This document shows positions 52,581 to 61,795 of a stretch of DNA of 64,000 nt, one piece after another; position 1 is the first letter of the stretch; each line of letters opens with the position of its first letter. The DNA lies in NCBI GenBank assembly GCA_963815495.1, contig CAWFGW010000013.1, positions 62,001-126,000 of the forward strand, given 5' to 3'. The notes under the pieces are model-generated. The model was given only the letters and a program-made list of their open reading frames with translations. It was not told where the DNA came from and ran no database searches. The position numbers were made by a program, and so were the translations under genes. Source of the stretch: CAWFGW01 sp963815495 (GTDB lineage: Bacteria > Bacteroidota > Bacteroidia > Cytophagales > JAAEPT01).

Positions 52581-54866
52581 TTATTGAACGATCAACTGCG
52601 CTATTTTCTCACCTATTTTTAATAAATAGATGCCTTTTGGACTTGAAGAAAGATTTATCTCTTTTCCACTTCCAGAAGTAATGTTTTTTCCTTGTAAATT
52701 ATACACTACCCACTCGCTATCCTTATTTAACTGGAAAAAACCAGATTTTGAAGGATTAGGGAAAACAATCAGTTCGTTTCTATCCACTAAAAAAAAAGTT
52801 CCTGTAATCTTATCCACTAGAATTATTTTTGATATGGTAATAGACAAGCCTTTGGTATCTGTCACTATTGCCTCCAATACATGATCACCTACACTTAAAC
52901 CTACCGTTTCTGAAGGGTCTGGTGAACCTTCATGTCCCCATTCATACGGTGCTACAGACTCAGATCTAATTTCTTTTCCATCAATTTTGAGTAGAACTGT
53001 CATATCATCTCCATTAGGATCAGAAGCATTCACAGTAACTACTAATTCAGTATACCCTTCCTCCATAGTACTTACCGCTGGTGTTGTAAATGAAGCAATT
53101 GGAGCTTTATTCTTTTCAGTAACTGTAATTGTCACAAACACTTCTGTTTTAGCATTTTCTTTATCAATTGCTAAAGCAGCTATTTTGTAAGTACCTGGCT
53201 TTGTTGGTGTAAATGTATATTCAAACGGACGGTCGCTCACTGTTTTATAAAAGTCATCATTGATCTTGAAATTCACTTTATCCAAGTTACCATCAGGATC
53301 GCTAGCACTCGCAGACAAGGTGATTTCTTGACCTACTTCAACTATAGCGTTGTTGCTAGGTGAAGTGATATTTACGGTTGGAGCTTGGTTAATATTACCT
53401 AAGCCAAGATCATAGACTTGAAGATATGTTGTTCGTTTGTCTCCCGATCCACCTGCTTGTTTAAGGTAATAGTACAGTTTACCGTCACTTACATTCACCA
53501 CTCCTTTGTCGAAAATTGGCCCTGTGGTATGTTGATACACTTGAACGAAGTTGTTTGTACCACCTTCTGTTTTCACAATATTGACCCTTCCATTTTTAAG
53601 TCCAATGACAAATACATCGTTACCTGCTGCATACAACTCACTCCCTGCAGAGTACTCTTTAGTAGTAAAATTGGAAGTACCGGCCTTTCGGTAGGTATGC
53701 AGTTTTTTTGTGACGTTAAACTGGTTGTCTTTCACAGTACTGACAAAATGTTCATCACCAGCTTCTGTGATGGTAAAATCAAAACCTCCCACCATATATA
53801 CTTTGTCTTTCTGAGTTGTAGCTACCCAATCTCCAGGCTCGGCAATTTTAATTTCATCTGCATCTGCTAAAGGAAACGTGATACCACTACCTTTGTGATC
53901 CTTCCACTTGGATTTGCCAGTAGGGTCATCGGAATACGCATAATAGATACCATTTTGGTACAAATATTTATCTTTTCCATTGTTTGACCGTCTTTGAAAA
54001 CCGATGCGGATTTTTCCATCTAAATACTTGAAGTCTCCATAGAGCCCCCAATTATACTGACTTCCATAATTTGAAGCATTTGATCTGTTAAAAGGAGTAT
54101 AGCCTTCCCAATCCGTCCCGTCAAAACGGGCAAAAAGAAATCTGCCATTTTCTGAATATCCAAAACGCATTTTCATAAATAAATCTCCCTCGTCATTGGT
54201 AAAAAACGCTGGATAAGTAAGCAATTTTGTTGTATTTACATCTCTAATGCCCTGAAATGCTAAATGTTTATAATTACCAGCTGGTGAATTAATAAAGCGA
54301 GCTAATGTGAACTGATTGTCTGGTACTGTCGCTGCACCATCAAATGAATAAGAGTATCGGAGGTAATCGTCATCAGTCCAATTACCATTTCGATGCATGT
54401 CATATAGCAGGTGAATACTCTCATCCTTAGGGCAAATTCCAACAGCTATGGTATTGTGAGTTTCACCTATCCACCATTTGCCATTGTAACCTGTATGCTG
54501 ATGTGGAAATTCTATAGTCTTGGATACACCAGTCGTCATGTTATACCGTGTCAACATCACATGACGATCATTTTTACCTCCTCTGTACCAAGTCATAAAG
54601 ACAAAGTTTTTATAGGCTTTGATACAGTCTCCATGAGGTGTCAACGCATTCCCATATACAAAATCATAACCTTTTGTGGAATTTGTCTTGTGACTGACTG
54701 GAACTTTAACCCCATCAAAAAACATCACTTTATCAGAGATCTTAACCTCGTCTAATAATTTTACTTGAGCAGAAGTAAAAAAAGCAATTGACATTGTAAG
54801 AGATAAGATTAAACCTCTCAACACAAACGACCTCTTTGAAAATAATAAGTACACGTTCTTAAGCAT
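52581..54866 (-). CDS. BNR_4 family polysaccharide lyase, ulvan-lyase-like (PL24/PL25), T9SS-secreted, copy 1
   Basis: A 761-residue secreted protein. After a signal peptide (about 1-33) comes a seven-bladed BNR_4 propeller. Motifs matching the lyase active site are visible: GETHNTIAVGICP, a second His 21 residues on (LYDMHRNG), then a Tyr in LLTYPAFF and an Arg 16 residues after it (MKMRFGY). Two Ig-like repeats follow (about 500-680, NQAPTVNITSPSNNAIVEVG), then a T9SS C-terminal sorting domain (VFPNPSKSGFFQLNKD ... KIAQLIVQ). Ulvan from green algae is the likely substrate, by analogy. It pairs with a tandem paralogue upstream. Confidence 0.75.
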   Translation of the reverse strand: MLKNVYLLFSKRSFVLRGLILSLTMSIAFFTSAQVKLLDEVKISDKVMFFDGVKVPVSHKTNSTKGYDFVYGNALTPHGDCIKAYKNFVFMTWYRGGKNDRHVMLTRYNMTTGVSKTIEFPHQHTGYNGKWWIGETHNTIAVGICPKDESIHLLYDMHRNGNWTDDDYLRYSYSFDGAATVPDNQFTLARFINSPAGNYKHLAFQGIRDVNTTKLLTYPAFFTNDEGDLFMKMRFGYSENGRFLFARFDGTDWEGYTPFNRSNASNYGSQYNWGLYGDFKYLDGKIRIGFQRRSNNGKDKYLYQNGIYYAYSDDPTGKSKWKDHKGSGITFPLADADEIKIAEPGDWVATTQKDKVYMVGGFDFTITEAGDEHFVSTVKDNQFNVTKKLHTYRKAGTSNFTTKEYSAGSELYAAGNDVFVIGLKNGRVNIVKTEGGTNNFVQVYQHTTGPIFDKGVVNVSDGKLYYYLKQAGGSGDKRTTYLQVYDLGLGNINQAPTVNITSPSNNAIVEVGQEITLSASASDPDGNLDKVNFKINDDFYKTVSDRPFEYTFTPTKPGTYKIAALAIDKENAKTEVFVTITVTEKNKAPIASFTTPAVSTMEEGYTELVVTVNASDPNGDDMTVLLKIDGKEIRSESVAPYEWGHEGSPDPSETVGLSVGDHVLEAIVTDTKGLSITISKIILVDKITGTFFLVDRNELIVFPNPSKSGFFQLNKDSEWVVYNLQGKNITSGSGKEINLSSSPKGIYLLKIGEKIAQLIVQ

Positions 54867-54911
54867 TTATCTATAGTTTAATATTAAATAACCATTTTAA
54901 TTGCAAGAGTC

Positions 54912-54923
54912 GTTAGCATTAAC
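54912..54923 (-). promoter_or_regulatory. Dyad element GTTAGCATTAAC in the leader of lyase copy 1
   Basis: Half-sites GTTA/TAAC, 46 bp from the start codon, at exactly the same distance as the GTTAGCCTTAAC element of the paralogue (57660-57671). It lies within a potential hairpin. Confidence 0.5.
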
Positions 54924-54964
54924 GTTGGCTAAAAACTCTTATATAAGCGACAACTTAGGAGGTC

Positions 54965-54976
54965 AATTGTGAACAA
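54965..54976 (-). promoter_or_regulatory. TTGTTCACAATT element upstream of lyase copy 1
   Basis: Dyad TTGT-TC-ACAA, 99 bp from the start codon, and an identical element at 99 bp in the paralogue. A third copy lies at 58033-58044. Operator or promoter-proximal role inferred. Confidence 0.5.
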
Positions 54977-55014
54977 AAAAAAAGCTACTTTCCCAAAAAA
55001 ACAGAAAGTAGCTT
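54974..55014 (-). terminator. Intrinsic terminator after the second lyase gene
   Basis: AAGCTACTTTC / GAAAGTAGCTT stem, loop about 11 bases, followed on the minus strand by nine T. Confidence 0.85.
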
Positions 55015-55037
55015 AACATTAAAACCTGAAAGTTTTG

Positions 55038-57614
55038 TTAATGATGTAAAAGCTGTATTACTTTTCCATCGGCTTTTAAGAAGTAGACTCCTTGTGGTTC
55101 TAAGGATAAATCAACAAGGTTACTTATACCTGATAATATGTTGATACCACTTAAATTATATACTTGCCATTCACTTTCTCCACTAAGTTCAAAAACGCCA
55201 GTATGTGAAGGGTTTGGATAAACTGTAAGTTGTTCGCTTTTCAAAGTTGATTTTCCTGATGTTACCAGCTTTACTTCAACTGATACTGTTTTCTCCGACT
55301 CGTTTCCATCATTATCAATCGCTTTTGCTCCTAATGTATAAACTCCTTCTTCAAGTGGAATAAATATTCCTTCATATGGTGCATCGCTATCTTGGCTATA
55401 AAATGTTCCATTTACTAAGAAAACAACTTTAGCAATGCTTCCATCACCATCAGTTGCTGTGGCATTTAAGTTAATTTCATCAGAAAGTAAAAACACTTGG
55501 CTAGCAGTTGGAGAGGTGATTTCCAGCACGGGAAGCACTATCTTTTTCGTTACAGTTATCGTTTTTGAAATAGTAGTAGATGCTCCTCTGCTATCTGTTA
55601 CTACAGCGTCAAAAACATGATCACCTACTGCTAAACCAACTGTTTCATTTTGATCTGGAGAACCTTCATGTCCCCATTCAAAAGGAGGTACAGATTCAGA
55701 TCGAATTTCTTTACCGTCAATTTTAAGCATAACCGAAAGTTCATCATTATTAGGATCGGAAGCATCAACGTTCACATAAAGCTCAGAATAGCCTTCTTCT
55801 AGACTGTTAAAAATCGGAGTTGAAAAGGATGCAACAGGTACTTTATTCTCCTCTAATACGGTAATCGTTACGGAAACTTCTGTCGCATCATCATTATTAT
55901 CAAAAGCTCTGGCGCCTATTGTGTAAGTTCCAGGCTCTGTTGGTGTGAAAGTGGTTTTGTATGGTGCAATATCAATATATTCATAGTAATCGTTGTTGAT
56001 TTTAAAATTAACGTTTTTTACACTTCCGTCAGGGTCATCAGCCAAAGCATCTAAAGTAATTTTCTCACCTACTTCGAAGGTAGCGTTATTTAACGGTGAA
56101 GAAATTGATACTGTTGGAGCTTGATTAACATTACCCAGACCCATGTCATAGATTTGAAGATAAATTGGTTGAGCGTTACCAGATTTACTCTCCATAAGAT
56201 AGAAATATAACTTTCCGTTATCTATATAAACATTTCCATGTCGAAAGTTTTTTGTTCCACTGGGTGCTTGAAAAATCCTAGTCCAATTATTAGTACCACC
56301 GGGGGCTTTTTCAACAAATACCCGCCCTCCTGCAAGACCAATTAAATAAACGTCATTTTTATACGCATAGAGATTACCACCAGGGAAATTAGTAGCCGTT
56401 TTAAAACTAGATTCTCCGGCTTTTTTATATGTATGAACATTAACCCACTTTCCATCAGAACCGTTTACACGAGTTACAAAATGGATGTCGTCATTATCTG
56501 TTGTTATCCAATCGGACCCAGAACTCATTGTAACTGAATTTGCACCAGAAGAAGGAACCTGATTTCCAGGCTCTGAAATTTTGATTATATCTGGATTAAT
56601 AACAGGAAGAGAGACGCTCTTTCCTGCATGATCTTTCCATTGGTTAAGTCCATTAGGATCATCAGAATAGGCATAGTGGAAACCGTTATTATATTTATAT
56701 ATATCATTGTTGTTGCTGTAACGAGTGGAAAACCCTATCCGCATCTTTCCTCCTGAAAATTTGATGTCACCATACAATCCCCAGTTATAATTAACTCCAC
56801 TTCTGCTTTTTGCATTCATTATATTAAACTGTTTAAAGTCAGACCAGCTGTTTCCGTCATATTTACAGAATTTGTAAGCACCGTTGTTGTTGCCCCCTTC
56901 ACGAATCCACATAAATAATTCTCCTTTTTTATTCAGGAAGAAATTTGGATAAGTCAATGAACGGTAATCTACCCCACTCTTCATATCAATATGTTTGTAA
57001 TCCCCATCACTATCCTTTACGAATTGATTAATATTGAATTCGCTATCTGGTACTGTAGCGGCATTTTTTTTTGAATAAGTGTAACGGAAATAATCATTTT
57101 TTAAACTGCCATCAGAAGGTCTGTTTTCATCATAGGAATGCATATCATATAGCATGTGTATCGTACCATCTATTGGGCAAACTCCGATTGCAATGGTGTT
57201 GTGCGATTCACCTAACCACCATTGATTTTGGAATCCTCCATGTTGATGTGGGAACTCAATAGTTTTAAGAACTCCTGTACGTGTATTATACCGGCTTAAC
57301 ATAACGTGCCTGTCTAACTTCCCACCTCTATACCATGTCATAAACACATAACCATTATACTCCTTTATACAATCACCATGTGGTGTAATACGACTACCAA
57401 AAATAAAGTCATATTTCCCTGTTCCATTATTTGGGGCATTCTTCGAGGTCTGAGCTCCGTCAAAATACAACCCACTGTTACTTATTTTAATTTCTTTTTC
57501 TAAAGTGACCTGAGCAGAAACCATTACCATACTCAATACTGCAATAGAGAAAGTAATTCCTTTTAATACTTGGAACCAATTAGTGAAAAACGGTTTGTAA
57601 ATTTTCTTTTCCAT
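55038..57614 (-). CDS. BNR_4 family polysaccharide lyase, ulvan-lyase-like (PL24/PL25), T9SS-secreted, copy 2
   Basis: An 858-residue paralogue of the gene at 52581-54866. The propeller shows GESHNTIAIGVCP, a second His 21 residues on (LYDMHSYDE), then the Tyr in SLTYPNFF and Arg in MWIREGG sixteen residues after. Three Ig-like repeats (about 500-790) rather than two precede the T9SS C-terminal domain (VYPNPSHTGVFELSGE ... DGKVIQLLHH). It is preceded by the same dyad elements as copy 1, and each copy has its own terminator. Probably the second enzyme of a tandem locus for green-algal polysaccharide. No sulfatase or transporter is seen in the window. Confidence 0.75.
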   Translation of the reverse strand: MEKKIYKPFFTNWFQVLKGITFSIAVLSMVMVSAQVTLEKEIKISNSGLYFDGAQTSKNAPNNGTGKYDFIFGSRITPHGDCIKEYNGYVFMTWYRGGKLDRHVMLSRYNTRTGVLKTIEFPHQHGGFQNQWWLGESHNTIAIGVCPIDGTIHMLYDMHSYDENRPSDGSLKNDYFRYTYSKKNAATVPDSEFNINQFVKDSDGDYKHIDMKSGVDYRSLTYPNFFLNKKGELFMWIREGGNNNGAYKFCKYDGNSWSDFKQFNIMNAKSRSGVNYNWGLYGDIKFSGGKMRIGFSTRYSNNNDIYKYNNGFHYAYSDDPNGLNQWKDHAGKSVSLPVINPDIIKISEPGNQVPSSGANSVTMSSGSDWITTDNDDIHFVTRVNGSDGKWVNVHTYKKAGESSFKTATNFPGGNLYAYKNDVYLIGLAGGRVFVEKAPGGTNNWTRIFQAPSGTKNFRHGNVYIDNGKLYFYLMESKSGNAQPIYLQIYDMGLGNVNQAPTVSISSPLNNATFEVGEKITLDALADDPDGSVKNVNFKINNDYYEYIDIAPYKTTFTPTEPGTYTIGARAFDNNDDATEVSVTITVLEENKVPVASFSTPIFNSLEEGYSELYVNVDASDPNNDELSVMLKIDGKEIRSESVPPFEWGHEGSPDQNETVGLAVGDHVFDAVVTDSRGASTTISKTITVTKKIVLPVLEITSPTASQVFLLSDEINLNATATDGDGSIAKVVFLVNGTFYSQDSDAPYEGIFIPLEEGVYTLGAKAIDNDGNESEKTVSVEVKLVTSGKSTLKSEQLTVYPNPSHTGVFELSGESEWQVYNLSGINILSGISNLVDLSLEPQGVYFLKADGKVIQLLHH

Positions 57615-57659
57615 ATATATAACTGTTTAAGGGTTAATTTGTACTAAACAATTAAGCGT

Positions 57660-57671
57660 GTTAGCCTTAAC
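57660..57671 (-). promoter_or_regulatory. Dyad element GTTAGCCTTAAC in the leader of lyase copy 2
   Basis: 46 bp from the start codon as in copy 1. It overlaps a 9-bp inverted repeat AGCGTGTTA (57655-57663) / TAACACGCT (57680-57688), giving a possible leader hairpin. Confidence 0.5.
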
Positions 57672-57712
57672 AAGGGATATAACACGCTACATAAACAACT
57701 AGTGGAAGAATC

Positions 57713-57724
57713 AATTGTGAACAA
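57713..57724 (-). promoter_or_regulatory. TTGTTCACAATT element upstream of lyase copy 2
   Basis: Identical to 54965-54976 and at the same 99-bp distance from the start codon. Confidence 0.5.
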
Positions 57725-57760
57725 AAAAAAACTACTTTCTTTTATTTAATTGAAAGTAGG
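57722..57760 (-). terminator. Terminator downstream of the decayed third lyase
   Basis: CTACTTTC / GAAAGTAG stem followed on the minus strand by a run of T. The stem sequence is like that of the terminator at 54974-55014. Confidence 0.7.
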
Positions 57761-57788
57761 TTTAGAGTCGAGTTAAAAAAAGAGCTAT

Positions 57789-57883
57789 TTAGTGATTTAA
57801 AAGCTGAATTACCTTTTCATTGATTTTTATGAATTAGAAAATTTAAATACACCCGATTCTGACGGATTAGGAAACACAACCAT
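57789..57883 (-). pseudogene. Remnant of a third BNR_4/T9SS gene: C-terminal sorting domain only
   Basis: Read on the minus strand, 57883 down gives MVVFPNPSESGVFKF, the start of a T9SS sorting domain. After an internal loss and a frame change it continues FIKINEKVIQLLNH and stops at 57789-57791, matching the end of copy 2 (FLKADGKVIQLLHH). A terminator with a similar stem follows, and a TTGTTCACAATT element lies at 58033, where the promoter region would be. So the coding core of a third copy appears deleted. Confidence 0.75.
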
Positions 57884-58032
57884 GATTTATGACGAACTAT
57901 TAGTCTTTTTTCAATCAACATTTATTCACTTAAAACAAACGCTCACTACTTATTCAGTTTAGATTTTTAGTGACGAACTTGTCATGTCGTTTCATTTTTA
58001 GAATTTCTAATTAAGCAACAGGGTAAGTCTAT

Positions 58033-58044
58033 AATTGTGAACAA
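58033..58044 (-). promoter_or_regulatory. Third TTGTTCACAATT element
   Basis: Same sequence as the two leader elements, now without an intact gene downstream; it fits the leader of the deleted third copy. Confidence 0.4.
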
Positions 58045-58160
58045 GTCATGGGTGTTTTTCTAGAGCTAAGCCTAACCAAGTCAAAAAATTTACCATGCTT
58101 GCTCAAGTGTTTTATTTACACACAAAAAAAATAATTTTTGAAATGAATTATTTACCAGTC

Positions 58161-58197
58161 AAAAAAAAATAGCACCATGAATTTCATGGTGCTATTT
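58161..58197 (-). terminator. Intrinsic terminator of secDF
   Basis: Perfect 15-bp stem AAATAGCACCATGAA / TTCATGGTGCTATTT with a one-base centre, followed on the minus strand by a run of T. Confidence 0.9.
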
Positions 58198-58222
58198 CTT
58201 AATAAATATTTATTTAAGAATA

Positions 58223-61200
58223 TTACTCTTCGTCTTTTTTATCAGTCGTGGTAACATCTAACACTACTGGTGTAGCAATAAATATTGATGAATAAGTACC
58301 AATCAAGATTCCCATAAATAAAGCAAACGAGAAACCTCTTAATGCTTCACCACCAAAGATTAACAAGATAGCTACTACTAATAAGGTTGTTAACGAAGTC
58401 ATCATCGTACGGCTTAAAGTGCTATTGATTGAGTTATTCAAAATCGCAGACATTTCAGCTTTTGAAGTGTTTTTCTTTGTAGTGCCCGCTAAAAACTCAC
58501 GCACACGGTCAAACACAACCACGGTATCGTTAATTGAATAACCAACTATTGTCAACATTGCCGCTATAAAGACTTCGTCAATTTCAAACGAGAAGCCTAA
58601 AACTCTTGCAATGGCAAATACAGAAAGTACCATTAATACGTCATGTAATAATGCAATGAATGCACCAATACCAAATCCAATTTTTCTAAATCGGAAAACA
58701 ATGTAAATGAAGATACAAACCAACGCAATGATGATAGACTCCAACGAAGTTGTTTTGATATCATCAGCGATTGTTGGGCCAACAACGATGGTTTGAACCA
58801 CTTCTGGTTTCAAATCATTATATGGCGCTAAACCTTCCATAAGTTTAACTCTAACCAACGAATCAGCATTTCGTGCTTCTGAGTTGATCATGTAACTCGT
58901 AGTGATTTGAATTTGATCATTCCCATCAAATGATTTCACTTCAGTACTTGCGTCAGTAAACACGTTGTTCAACTCTCCTTTTACTTTTGTAGCACTAACT
59001 TCGCCACCAAACTTCACGATGTAGGAGTGACCACCTTGGAAAGCAACACCTAAGTTTAAGCCTTGAGTGAACATCAAACCCAGACCAGCAATAATTACAA
59101 TTCCAGAAGCGATGTAAGCGATTTTTCTTTTACCCATAAAATCATGCTGTGGGTTTTTGAATAGTCCTCTTGAAATGGCAGTTTCAAAAGTAATCCCTGA
59201 TTCACTTTTCCCTTTTACTAGATATTCTACCACTAGGCGTGTAATGAATACTGCTGAGAAGAAAGAAGAAATGATACCAATTCCTAAGGTAACTGCAAAA
59301 CCTTTTACCAGCCCTGAACCAAAATAAGCTAAGATTACAGCAATTAAAAGAGTCGTAATGTTGGAGTCAAAGATTGTCCAAAAAGCGCGGGAATAACCAT
59401 TATCGATAGCAATTTTTAAAGGCTTCCCAGCAGCTAACTCTTCGCGAATACGTTCAAATATCAATACGTTCGCATCAATTGCCATACCCATGGTCAACAC
59501 GATACCAGCTATACCTGGTAATGTTAAAGCTGCCCCAACTCCTTTTTGAGCTAGTAACCCAAGAATAAAGAAGATGTTAAACAACAAAGCAATATCAGCT
59601 ACTAAACCACCTTTGCTGTAATACAACACCATGAATAACACTACTAATACTAAACCAGCAACCAAACTTAACAAACCTCTGTCAATAGCTGCCTGACCTA
59701 AAGAAGGTCCTACAACAACCATTCGCTCAATGTCCATAGGAGCGGGAAGACGACCCGCTTTTAAGATTCTCGCTAAGGTTTTCGTCTCTTCCATGTCAAA
59801 GTTTCCGCTGATAACAGACTTTCCATTGGGAATAGCCGTGTTCACCACTGGAGCAGAAAACACCACGTTATCCAAGGTTACTGCTACTTGCTTACCAATG
59901 TTTTCTTCGGTTAATCGTTTCCACTTTTTAGCGCCTTCAACATTCATATCCATTCCTACAGAGGGACGACCTTTATCATCCATGCTAGAGTAAGCATCTA
60001 CAATTACCTCCCCGGTTAATGGTGCTTCAACATATTCACCCTTTTTCAACACATACATTTCAACTACTCCACCATCTGCGCCAACTGCAGAGCGATCGCC
60101 CCAAGCAAAGGTCATATCTTCTGGTAGTAATGCTTGAACATCCTTGTTATTCAACAATGCTTCGATTTTATCATAATCCTGCACACGTGCGAATATTCTA
60201 CCTGACTGGGGATCAATCTGAAAATAATTAAAGATTGGATTATCTTTCAAGAAGTTTTCTTGTGCTATAGCATTGCTATCTTTTACTGCCGTATCATTTT
60301 CTAACGATTCAGAGTCTGCGAATAATTGATCATCCGCTTTTTCTTCTTTTACAGTAGTATCTCCCTCTTGTGCAAACAAACCTGCATCGTCAGATCCTGG
60401 AGTAGCCTGCGTCTTCTCCTCTTTCCCTTCTTCAGTTTCACCTTGCTCAACTAAGTATTGATTGATTTTTTGGATATATGGGTAGCTTTCCTGAATATCC
60501 CAAACTTCACTAAATTCGAGTTTAGCAACGGCTTTCAATTGATAAGCAATATTTTCTTCATCATCAGCACCTGGTAACTCTACTTCAATTCTTCCAGTTG
60601 ATTTCACTGCTTGAATAACTGGAGAAGCTGTACCGAACTTATCAATACGTGATCTTAAAACGATTAATGAACGGTCGATCGCATCATCCAATTCACCATC
60701 AATGATTTTAATGATTTCTTCATCCGTTGAATTCGGGTTGATTTCAAACTTGTTGTCTACATTGACAAAAATCTCAGACATCTTATCTTTTCCTTTTCGC
60801 TCTTGAAAAGCATTTAAAAAGAGTGTTGTGAATTTTTCTTGTGTCGATTTTTGAGCTGTTTTAGCTTCTTCAATCGCAGCAAGAAAATCCTCGTCTTGAC
60901 TGTTGTCACTCATAGCTTTTAAAATCTCTACTGGAGAAACAATCAACGTAGCATGAATACCACCCTGAAGATCAAGACCTAAGTTAAGTGACCATTGTTT
61001 TACTTCTTGAAAAGTATATCCTAAATACACTTCTTTTTTCCAAAGAGAGTCTCTATAAGCACGCATAGAGGTCTTTCTTAGCGAATCAAGATCAATATTT
61101 TCATTTGCAGCCCTAGCTTCGGCTACTTTCGCTTCACCATGTTCAGCAATTTCTGTGTCAATTTTATTTGCCATATAGGTAAACGACAGCGAGAAGAGAC

Positions 61201-61252
61201 ATATCGCTGTAATAGCTACTGACAAAAAGATGATAGCACCTTTGTTTTTCAT
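58223..61252 (-). CDS. secDF: SecD-SecF fusion, Sec translocase accessory subunit
   Basis: A 1009-residue fusion of SecD and SecF, the usual form in Bacteroidota. SecD part: N-terminal segment, GLDLQGGIHATLIVSPVEI, a periplasmic domain with an acidic Gln/Glu-rich insert (about 275-335), then IAGIVLTMGMAIDANVLIFE. SecF part from about residue 700: GLNLGVAFQGGHSYIVKF and TIVGYSINDTVVVFDRVRE. It uses the proton gradient to pull exported proteins through SecYEG, upstream of T9SS cargo. It has its own terminator. Confidence 0.96.
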   Translation of the reverse strand: MKNKGAIIFLSVAITAICLFSLSFTYMANKIDTEIAEHGEAKVAEARAANENIDLDSLRKTSMRAYRDSLWKKEVYLGYTFQEVKQWSLNLGLDLQGGIHATLIVSPVEILKAMSDNSQDEDFLAAIEEAKTAQKSTQEKFTTLFLNAFQERKGKDKMSEIFVNVDNKFEINPNSTDEEIIKIIDGELDDAIDRSLIVLRSRIDKFGTASPVIQAVKSTGRIEVELPGADDEENIAYQLKAVAKLEFSEVWDIQESYPYIQKINQYLVEQGETEEGKEEKTQATPGSDDAGLFAQEGDTTVKEEKADDQLFADSESLENDTAVKDSNAIAQENFLKDNPIFNYFQIDPQSGRIFARVQDYDKIEALLNNKDVQALLPEDMTFAWGDRSAVGADGGVVEMYVLKKGEYVEAPLTGEVIVDAYSSMDDKGRPSVGMDMNVEGAKKWKRLTEENIGKQVAVTLDNVVFSAPVVNTAIPNGKSVISGNFDMEETKTLARILKAGRLPAPMDIERMVVVGPSLGQAAIDRGLLSLVAGLVLVVLFMVLYYSKGGLVADIALLFNIFFILGLLAQKGVGAALTLPGIAGIVLTMGMAIDANVLIFERIREELAAGKPLKIAIDNGYSRAFWTIFDSNITTLLIAVILAYFGSGLVKGFAVTLGIGIISSFFSAVFITRLVVEYLVKGKSESGITFETAISRGLFKNPQHDFMGKRKIAYIASGIVIIAGLGLMFTQGLNLGVAFQGGHSYIVKFGGEVSATKVKGELNNVFTDASTEVKSFDGNDQIQITTSYMINSEARNADSLVRVKLMEGLAPYNDLKPEVVQTIVVGPTIADDIKTTSLESIIIALVCIFIYIVFRFRKIGFGIGAFIALLHDVLMVLSVFAIARVLGFSFEIDEVFIAAMLTIVGYSINDTVVVFDRVREFLAGTTKKNTSKAEMSAILNNSINSTLSRTMMTSLTTLLVVAILLIFGGEALRGFSFALFMGILIGTYSSIFIATPVVLDVTTTDKKDEE

Positions 61253-61359
61253 ATTCGTTTATTATTAAAATTTAGTTAATACAATTAGGGGTATAGACAA
61301 CTGGTCTATGGCAGTAGCTTCGTCAGTAATATTTACTTGAAAACTAATTAAAAAAAGGG

Positions 61360-61689
61360 TTAGGGAGCATTAGTGGTAATGCAAACCTCAAATAATATTT
61401 GGAAGTAGGAAAGAACAAGATGAAGTTGCTCAACTTCTAAAACAGTATTTTGTAATGCCTCAAAAGAAAAGAGTATTACAACATAGCTCCATTTTATAAG
61501 TTGAAATGTGCTAGCTGGTATGACAGCCTCGGGATGTGCTGCCTGAACAAAAGCCCCCTGATCAGCGTCTTCCTGCTCAATTGTATCTTGGGTATCTACC
61601 GTATCAGTGCTAAATGCAACCGATTGAACTAGAATACAACATAACAAGCTGAAGATTAAAATTCGATATGTGACAGACAATTTGACCAT
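61360..61689 (-). CDS. Small membrane protein of unknown function
   Basis: A 109-residue protein with an N-terminal signal or membrane segment (about 9-25), an acidic Asp/Thr/Glu stretch (26-45) and a second hydrophobic region (65-100). No known motif. It is on the same strand as secDF, about 100 bp upstream, and may be an unrelated short gene. Weak support. Confidence 0.35.
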   Translation of the reverse strand: MVKLSVTYRILIFSLLCCILVQSVAFSTDTVDTQDTIEQEDADQGAFVQAAHPEAVIPASTFQLIKWSYVVILFSFEALQNTVLEVEQLHLVLSYFQILFEVCITTNAP

Positions 61690-61795
61690 TTCAAGCCTGC
61701 AATGTTACAAATTACATGTGGATAAGTCAACGTTGATGGGCTTTATTTACTTTCAATCATATTTGTTTAGTAGATTTATTTTAATTTAAGTCAAA

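Larger units (their letters stand above)
57615..58222. other. Gap between lyase copy 2 and secDF
   Basis: Contains the leader of copy 2, the remnant of a third copy with its terminator, a third TTGTTCACAATT (58033-58044), and the terminator of secDF at 58161-58197. No intact gene. Confidence 0.7.
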
